A stretch of 64,000 bases of DNA from Diadema setosum. Lineage: Eukaryota; Echinodermata; Echinoidea; Diadematoida; Diadematidae. Both the position numbers and the translations under genes were made by a program. This document shows positions 56,091-64,000 of this stretch, piece by piece. The notes under the pieces were generated by a model. That model did no database searches. It was given only the letters and a program-made list of their open reading frames with translations, and was not told the origin of the DNA. Within the stretch, counting starts at the first letter, position 1. Every line of letters starts with the position of its first letter. The stretch is from positions 11,905,912 to 11,969,911 of the forward strand of contig NC_092705.1 in assembly GCF_964275005.1 (NCBI RefSeq). The letters are read 5' to 3'.

Positions 56091-57852
56091 TTAACTAAAA
56101 AGGACTGTCGTGCTCAATACGCTTGTGAAGAATGCTGTGTTGATCCAAAATTAACTAGCATTTCATTCAGCATGTCATAACTATGATCAAGTAGATTAGC
56201 ATGACTTCTCATGGAAAAGAGGAAAAGAAATAAGAATGTACCACATCCATGTAAGAGGAATTATGTTCGTATTAACCAGGGGATAACCGTAAGTGGTGAC
56301 CCTGTTCTGCTCTCACTCTGCTGGAGAATGAACAGTTAACTCTTTGTGTGCCTCGAGTGCTGATTGGGACAGGAAACCCCATAGTCCCTGGCACAGAGAC
56401 GGTTATACACAACAACCTTTCCTTAGCACGGAATGTTAAATTATAATGGAGCTACAATATAATATGAGCACTTATCAGTATTTGGATGGATAGTACCACT
56501 TGGCATTTAGTTTTGAAAGAATTCCGCAAACAAACGAACAAACAATCATTTTTCTTCCAAACCAATGTGACAAGGAATCGCTTAACCTCCGGGAAAAGTC
56601 TGTGACAGGGGGAACAAAAGACTAAGGGCCGCAGCTCGCCGGGCATGTCATTCGGATAAGATGGGAACAATACAAGAACGTGTCATCTCCAACAAGTGAA
56701 CAATTAAAACCTTTCTATTTTTTTTTTTCATCCCCGTCTTAGTCCAACGACTGTCACTTTTTGGCCTCTCGTAAACATTGTGGCACTTTACAACTCGGTT
56801 GACACTCGTCAACAAGAATGACGATTTGAGGGAAAATTTCATTTTGGCGAGATTTGTAAACAGGACGGCAGAAAGAACTATGCAGACAGACAGACAGACA
56901 GACAGACAGACAGCCAGACAAGACAGAGAAGAAGGGAAGAGAAAGACAGAAAGAGACACACAGACAGAGAGAAAGAAAGTAAGAAAAACAGAAAGAGATT
57001 GAACTATGCATGTGAATCATTCGAAACATGCGGTTGTTGGAATTGTCCTCTGGAACATTTCGATAAAAACTTGTGTCCAAATCAGGAATGTGCTCAATAC
57101 CATATTCTAGCATTGGACTTGATGCATATTTTTTTTTTACCATCATATATGATTTGAATGAAGATAATCCACCTTGATGACGGATTTTTGTTTTCATTGT
57201 TAACATTATGTTGTGACCCTGTTCTGCTCTCTACAAATTAAAGGTAGGTTCGTTCAGAGGAATTCAGTTCCCAACAATTTGAAGAGACAAGCATTGATAA
57301 TGTATGAATTAAAAGTGACATAGATCAACGTTAGACTGCTTTCTGTCGCTCGAAAATAACGTAGGCCCTATGTACACCTTTAACTAGCCAGTATTGATAT
57401 ATTACAATTTATTGTAATCGATGACCGGCATTGTTATCTACCTTTACATCAACGTTGAGGTATAAAGGCAATTTCTGAAAATTATCACGTTGTGAAGTTT
57501 TGAATCGAAAACTGAAGCGAAAGAAAGTGGATCACTGTGGTTAGAGATTCTACTTGTCAACGATTGGAAGAATTATCATTACTTATTCATGACGTATTCC
57601 TCTAGTGTGTGTCTTTCATCTCGCAATAAGACTAAATGGGTATGTTCTTAAAGGCATCCCGTCAGATGGTTCTACGGTTCAGTGATCAGATGGCGTAGGT
57701 TTGAAGAGTCCATACGGCACAATCGCTCACTTAAGCTGTCCAACGACCTTAGCTGTCAATGACCGGTTGATAATGAAATCCGAGAGGAAAGGAAGAGCAG
57801 CGGATCGTAAACTGATGGTCAATTGAAGACAAGACGTGAGTGACAGTTCTAA
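56091..57852. other. Intergenic stretch with a CAGA microsatellite and a 19-bp direct repeat
   Basis: (CAGA)n at 56884-56915. GTGACCCTGTTCTGCTCTC occurs near 56298 and again near 57215. No exon is seen. Confidence 0.5.
56884..56915. repeat. (CAGA)n microsatellite
   Basis: Eight CAGA units, followed by purine-rich sequence to about 57000. Confidence 0.93.
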
Positions 57853-57924
57853 ATGGCGAGGATTGTGAATACCCATCCAAATGAGGATGTCATTCGTAGA
57901 GTCCGCTTGTGCATTGTAAAAAAG
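57853..57924 (+). mobile_element. Possible short remnant of a BEL/Pao-type LTR retroelement
   Basis: The translated words ARIVNTHPNED and RRVRLCIVKK recall the C-terminal tail of BEL/Pao integrases. If so this is a small broken fossil with no neighbouring parts or LTRs visible. The resemblance is short and recalled from family knowledge, so it may be chance. Confidence 0.25.
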
Positions 57925-59646
57925 ACTGAGGAAACAACAACAACAACAACAGGGGAGAAGAAAGAGAAAAACGATCGCGGTCCCTGCTCACGTCAGGGCG
58001 GAGGACCACCCATTCAATGCGGTTCTACGGGCGCACAACACAATGGCAACGGTCTGATCCTGATGCTTTGCAGCGGAATACGATGGGAGCAATGATTGTA
58101 GGAAGCTCGCCCGAGTCCATTGTGAAAGTGGGAAAAGTTTTGACTCATCACCGACTCATTCCAACAAAAAGAGAATCGCCAATGTGCTTTGTAAACCCTA
58201 CGAGTCCGTTACTGTCTCGGCAGTCTATCAAGAGGAGAGGAAAAAAAACCCAGAAAAAAACCCAAAGGCACAAGTACTGACATATTACCCACACGATGAT
58301 CTCGATAACACTGTGTGGTATTCACTTATCAACTGTTAGCCAAACCTCCTGATTGGAATGGGGAACATGTATGACTGTGATATATCCATAAGTTGTTGTA
58401 TGTTTATTTTTATTTATTTTTGTGTTTTGTTGTTGTTTTGTTGTTGTTGTTTTGTTTTGTTTTTTTTGTTGTTTTTTTTTTTGGGGGGGGGTCACATTTA
58501 GTGACGAATCTTTCCTGAAGGACTTTGTAATTATTTTTGTTAACTGTCATATTGTTTTCGATAGGAAGAAACAAGACCTGGGCAACTAAGTTCACTTCAA
58601 ATTTTAGCACTAAAATACAAGCCAGAACATAAATTGCAGCATCATATTTCTCGGTTTGTTTCATAAATGATATGAATTTGATCATCCCATGTGAAAGTTG
58701 AAGCGGGACTATATACGGAGCACTCATCTTCCCGGGACTATTTAAAGAGGATTCATTTTCCCGTTCTTTCCTCCCGACCAATTAAGGTCTTCACTCAATG
58801 TCCTGAATAGGAAGAACGGAGTGGAATCGGTAGGATTACCAGTGCCAGGCCCAATCGAGCGTATTATTCGTCTGAAAAGAGGGCCAGGCTTTAATCGGAT
58901 AAACCCCTTTATAGTCCCTTCCCTTGTTAGAGACCTCCTCCTCTCTCTCTCCCGACGCGTCCCCGGCTATTCACTGCCGTAGACTGTCACAGTTATTCTG
59001 GACGGTTACTGGTTACCTCTGTGATGACAGTTTCCTTTTATCGCTATACAAACGTCTCATTAGCTCTCTCTTTTTATCGTTCCTTAACGTCATTTTCTTT
59101 TTTCTTTTCTTAAATGTTCAGTTGTCGTTCGGAACTTCCAGCCCGTGAAGGTGACAAGGCGCCTGTTTGGGGTCAATGCAGTCTGTGATGTTGGAGAAAA
59201 GAAGAGCAGTTCTGAGGATTTATATCAACAACAACAACAACAACACAACAAAGACATAAACTTCGCAGATTTGTGTCAGCGTAAGAATGGCAGTTTCTTC
59301 GAAACTGAACTACATAGACTAATTATTATGCATCGCGTTCTCAAAACTTCGCTTTAATGCGGGAAGGAGCGCATTGATGATGGCTTTTAATAAGCAAAAT
59401 GGGATAACGATTCGATTGCAGAGGAATTCGCCTTTCAATTCATCTTCGTTGAAAATTCGCAGCTTGTCAAATATCACCCCAGAAAATGTTTTATCATTTT
59501 GATCATTTCTGCCGAAACCCTCGGAAATATATGCAACTCCGATCCCATACAACTTAACTCAAGTGAACTCAACACACACAAATACATAAAAATTACAAGA
59601 ATTAAGTGGATATTGAATTGATACATATCATCTCTTCTTATTATCA
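57925..59646. other. Intergenic stretch, nothing firm
   Basis: (TTG)n and (TTTTG)n with a T11-G9 junction at 58472-58491. No gene is seen. Confidence 0.5.
58472..58491 (+). repeat. T-tract joined to G-tract
   Basis: T11 followed by G9. Confidence 0.9.
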
Positions 59647-59924
59647 TCCCTGTTGGAAAAGAACACATTGTCCCACAATGTGTAACACAATGTGAAACCC
59701 AGTGTGAAATCTCTTCATATTGTTAATACAAGCGTTTTAACATTGTGAATCATCCATCACAGTTAGAAACAGAATACAGTATTACTATGTGAACACTCTG
59801 TGAAAAATCAAATCACTATGTGAAATCATTTTCATATTGTGGAATTCGAGCGTTTTCACATAGCCGACCAAATGTGGACACATTGTGAACACACTGTGGG
59901 ACACTGTGTTCTTTCCAGCAGGGG
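59647..59924. mobile_element. MITE with TCCCTGTTGGAAAAGAACACA ends and ACAATGTGAA motif array
   Basis: TCCCTGTTGGAAAAGAACAC pairs with the right end (reversed CCCCTGCTGGAAAGAACACA). Flanks TATTATCA and TATTATGG agree at six of eight positions, as an old 8-bp target duplication would. Inside, words such as ACAATGTGAA, CAGTGTGAAA, CTATGTGAA and CATTGTGAAC recur about ten times. It is 278 bp long. An 8-bp duplication would suggest a hAT-type mobiliser. Confidence 0.8.
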
Positions 59925-60445
59925 TATTATGGACTCATGACTAAGAATCGTCAGCTGTGGGTCCCCTAATCATTGATGGAAATAAGACTTTACCAATTGG
60001 TTAAAGTGATTTGAAAAAGGTAATATCATGATTACAATCTCTTTGTAATGAATGTCATACAAAAGTTATTCTTACAGATGTGCCGATTTTCCATTTTTCC
60101 CTGAAAGTTCTCAATGTCTATATCTCCAGTTCCGTTTTCCCTCACCTATACCTATACCCTTTTGAAGGTTCATTAAAAAACGTAGAAAAATGTTCTATCA
60201 AACTGCAAAGACACTTAAAATTGTGTGGGAAAGGGTTCTGCCAATTTCATATTCATTTCATTTATCGAGTTTTCGGCACAAATTAAATTTGTGACATACA
60301 TCTACAGATCACGGACAAGTGACAAACATTTGAAAATGTAATGTATGCAGACTGAATCGTGACTGATATTTCATTATACAGAATGAATTTGAATCATTCT
60401 AAAATATGTCATATTCAAATTGAAAAAATTCAGAAATATACATTT
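59925..60445. other. Intergenic stretch, nothing recognised
   Basis: AT-rich DNA without features. Confidence 0.5.
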
Positions 60446-60598
60446 AAGAAATGTATATCAAGAAATGTATATTAAGAAAATCGAAGAATGTATATTGAGA
60501 AAATTAAGACATGTATATCAAGAAAATCGAAGAATGTATATTAGGAAAATCAAGAAATTTACATTAAGAAAATGAAGAGTGTATATTTAGACAATTGA
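60446..60598 (+). repeat. Minisatellite, AAGAAAATSRAGAATGTATAT type
   Basis: About seven degenerate units of roughly 20 bp with the words AAGAAATGTATAT, AAGAAAATCGAAG and AATGTATATT. Confidence 0.85.
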
Positions 60599-63500
60599 GA
60601 AAGGAATCACCTAACATTAAAATCGTTTTGGGTGATCTTCTGTATATTCTGACCATTAATTTTGGACTTGTAGGGCCTACTCTTAATATCTTATAAATTG
60701 TTCTCCTGCTTTCAACTGTATTTTACGTCCTATTATCCATTACCTGTTTTAAGAAATGAATTTAAAGTAAAGGAAGTATAATTTTCCTTCACTTCTTAAA
60801 AGTTATTATCTGTTTCAATTCAATATCCATATTATATGAGTTTGAAACAGGGAACATCTTAAACAAGAGGAGCCTTCATCAGTACTTTGATAATTGTAAA
60901 TTAACGGTTGTTTTCAATCTTTATATTTCTGTTGAGTCTTCCCCCATGACTAAAGTAAATTCTAGCTCATGTTCCTATCACCAAATTTAGGCTTAGCAAA
61001 AGCTTGTTTGATCTCGTATTATATTTCTTTATAATCAGCATTTTGTGGGCATCTGCAGCATACAATCGGTAAACTCTCGTCTTTATATTATCTATCATTC
61101 AGATATTTTAAGGTATTTATCAGGTATTATTGAGGTGTTTGTCCCACCTTTGAGTAAGACGGTGAAATATCTCTATTGTCTTTATTGATATTAACAAAGA
61201 TTGGCATCCATGAATTCGTAGAGCCCTCATGTTTCTATCTATCAATAAAACAAACCCAACATTCAAAAACGCTGGAAAAAATAGAAATATCCCCACTAAA
61301 TTTTGAGGGAAAAGCGTTTAATTTTGGAGGTAAAATAGCCTACCTTCTTTTCAGTGGACCTCTCAATTCTTTTTTTTTTTCTCCAGACATAACTTTGTAT
61401 TTTGCCAGTATGCATGTATAATTTTGTATTTGTTAACCATTATCTACCATGTAAAGTCGAATACATGCCTATGTTATTACCTTCTTATTCGTTTCGTGTT
61501 ATGTTTGCCGAAAGGAAAGAATGAAATAAATGAAATAAAATGAAATGAAATGATAACAACCCGTTTCTCAATGATATTCTGGAAACTCCTCGGAGTTTGT
61601 TCAGGCATTCAATCTTTACCTCATATATAGGTAGTGGGTTCGGAATATGCAATCGACAGTCATATTGAAAAGATTCAGAGCTTTGTACAGTAATGTAGGA
61701 TTTATCCGGGGTGATGAGAGCCTGTCTATTGCTGAATTCGAAATTCTAGGAGTTGGTATCAATCGGGTAATTTTCAATGTTTCTCATCCGGAAATGATAT
61801 TAAATAAAAGAAAAACTGGACGTTTTATTGCAATCTGTATTGACATAATTCACAATCAAACATCATCCAGTATTTGGTGTGAAAGCTAACGATACTTACA
61901 AAAAGAAATCAAGCGTTATTTTGTTAGAAATAAATGCAAGGAAAATGTTGAAAGACTCGTGAGAACAATAAACTTGGAAAGATCTGTGCGAATGTGTCAT
62001 AGCAATTCTGTGTCCACGAAAAGTCTGGAGAAAATGGCATAAAGTGGAAAGGGCAACGTGGCCAGGTCGTAAATCAGTGATTACTGTCAAATATTTTTGA
62101 TCAAGTGTCTTTCAATTACATGTCTCTCCCTTTAATCAGCTTTTTAGTTCCTTTTTTTTTTTTGGAGGGGGTCGTTTCATTAGCAGCTAATCAATATTTA
62201 TACGACGATAAAATTATTTTTATTGTGTTACAGTGGACGATCATCAACGACTCATGACCAAGTACGACGTGTGCAGACAAAAAGGGAAAGTATGTTGTCC
62301 ATCAAGTTGTGTTTTTTAAATCCTTAGGTATTTTTTTTTCTTAAATCTCATTAAACGGGCACTTTGTCTATTGCGCGATCTTGACTTATCGCCCGTGTAT
62401 TATCCGCAGCGACGCGCGGATAGGTAAAGGGCGCTAGCTGACGGACCGCACGCGGCGGGATGCTCCCTTCTTCTCCGATGCTTTTTAACGTCGGAAAGTG
62501 TGCGGGCGTGTCGTCACCTTTTCAACCAGCCATCCATACCGCGCGACAATGGAAGAAGAATACGCGTCCGGCTGGAAAACGCCATCAGTTTCTCCCGTTT
62601 GTCCTTTTTTTTTTTCCTACTTTGCCCTGATGATAACAGGAGAAGAAACAATAGGAGAAATGGTGAGAGAAAAGTATCAGTAAGGAGAGAGAGAGGGGGG
62701 AGATAAAGGATGAAAGAACGAGAGAGGGAGAGCGAGAACGAAAGAAAAAGAGGAGGGAGAAGGTGGAGGCTATACGACATCAGATCCCCCCCCCCCCCTC
62801 CTTCCCCCACCCCCTCCTCCTTCTCTCTCCCTCTTGTGGATGGCGTGATGTCGACAAAGTTGTTAGGTCTCCATTGTAGAGCGGTTTTAGGCTAGCTTAA
62901 AGTGTGGCTCTTGCATTTGACAACAAGAGATCGCACTTCGAGCACCTGCTCAATTTCACACCTCTTCTCCAAAAAGGTGTCGCTACCAGCCGTGGACATT
63001 GGCATCAAAAAGCGGAAAAGTTCGGACTAATCGACCTTACAATAAATCTAATCACAGATGCTGGATCATGAACAATGCTCTATGCCACGATTACCAAGTT
63101 TACCTAACAGCTTCTGGTCTCCCATATACATATGTATCATTGTTATGAGCACTGCTAAACAATATCGAATATCGAAAAATATCACAACAAAATAAAACCG
63201 TTTTACAATTTTTCATAGTTACTGGTTACCGAAAATAGCAACGTTCCATTAATTTTTGTCAAACTGCTTTCTTGGCTACTTTTACGTCATAACAACAAAA
63301 TTACGAAATTGTTATTTAAAATGATTGAAAGATCTGATTTCGTTTGCCCAGTGTGATACGTCGGAATATCATTTCAATCTCTTAGTTTGTTCGGACACTT
63401 AAAGACAATAATGCTTAATGCGAACATGAATTTCAGAAAAAAAAAAACACCACACACACACACAAGTGTTTGCAATAGCAAGCAAGCGTCAACAATGTAA

Positions 63501-63760
63501 CATCTTCTGAAGATGTCCCTATGACCAATGTAAAATGGTTTGAATTTGGAATTCATTATAGCGATGTCAATATTTCAATTATGATTCCTTTTGATCGAAT
63601 GTTTACTCATTTATTCTTTCATTTGCACCTCCTTCAACCAACTGGTCATGTGACTCAGTGGTTTGCTGCTAAGAATACCGTTTCTGGAAGTCTCTTTGAG
63701 GAAGAATGACTTCTCCAGTAATGCCTGGTTTACATTACACTTGAATATATTCTATGCATT
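60599..63760. other. Intergenic stretch with one GC-rich patch
   Basis: A (GAAAT)n run at 61520-61550 may be a retroposon tail (GCCGAAAGGAAAGAATGAAA before it). A CpG-rich patch at 62380-62580 contrasts with its AT-rich flanks. C and T runs near 62788-62830. No exon is supported. Confidence 0.5.
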
Positions 63761-63761
63761 T

Positions 63762-63821
63762 TCATTCATTCATTCATTCATTCATTCATTCATTCATTCA
63801 TTCATTCATTCATTCATTCAT
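63762..63821. repeat. (ATTC)n microsatellite
   Basis: About 15 ATTC units, followed by TTTTTCAATTTCCAACAG, which resembles the left edge of the repeat at 14390. Confidence 0.94.
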
Positions 63822-64000
63822 TTTTCAATTTCCAACAGAAACATACATATGAATATATATAGTACAAAAATTGAGTGCATAAATTACATTACCATAAGCA
63901 ACAAAGCAAAAACACTAATTCTTAAGTTTGGACAATACAAGGAAAGCTGAACATAGGGGAATGCTAAAAAAAAAAAAAAAACGAAAAAAATGCTTGTAGG
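63822..64000. other. Window end, nothing recognised
   Basis: AT-rich, with an A18 run near 63967. Confidence 0.5.

Overview
The window looks like a piece of a marine invertebrate deuterostome genome, most likely an echinoderm. This is inferred from spliced genes with GT-AG introns, a single-exon rhodopsin-family receptor of the kind expanded in echinoderms, very dense microsatellites, tRNA-derived SINEs and many small inverted-repeat elements. No sequence alone proves the species. There are no bacterial features, rRNA genes, true tRNA genes or CRISPR arrays.

Only three protein genes are well supported, all on the + strand in the first 22.6 kb. Two are tandem paralogues of the NCEH1/AADAC family (neutral cholesterol ester hydrolase / arylacetamide deacetylase, alpha/beta-hydrolases of the hormone-sensitive lipase group). 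Gene A (exons 298-535, 958-1021, 1543-2557) lacks its first exon, which must lie upstream of the window. Gene B (exons 6139-6279, 7086-7323, 7785-7848, 8979-9565, 11115-11329) is complete and encodes 414 residues with an N-terminal signal anchor and an intact Ser-Asp-His triad. The shared exons have identical lengths and phases, so the pair arose by tandem duplication. A has no intron at the position of B's fourth intron, and it carries about 71 extra serine-rich residues. The third gene (21371-22552) is an intronless class A GPCR of 393 residues.

The remaining 41 kb (22553-64000) has no gene I can support. It holds microsatellites, homopolymer runs, a 1.25-kb pyrimidine tract (36180-37420), three copies of one tRNA-derived SINE family (2711-2950, 33900-34310, 47819-48218), two copies of a second SINE family (28098-28280, 42509-42797), and many MITE or foldback elements.

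The most interesting pattern is in these small elements. At least seven unrelated families (4444-4617; the pogo-like set at 9995, 15743 and 16622; 24283-24703; 27607-27799; 33319-34827; 53969-54320; 59647-59924) have interiors built from many degenerate copies, often in both orientations, of a 9-20 bp motif that also occurs in their own termini. The motif differs for each family. The largest, 33319-34827, has matching 24-bp ends and a SINE inside it. Two further elements are almost complete palindromes (19557-19924 with TTAA ends; 25561-25774 with 104-bp arms differing at about one base).
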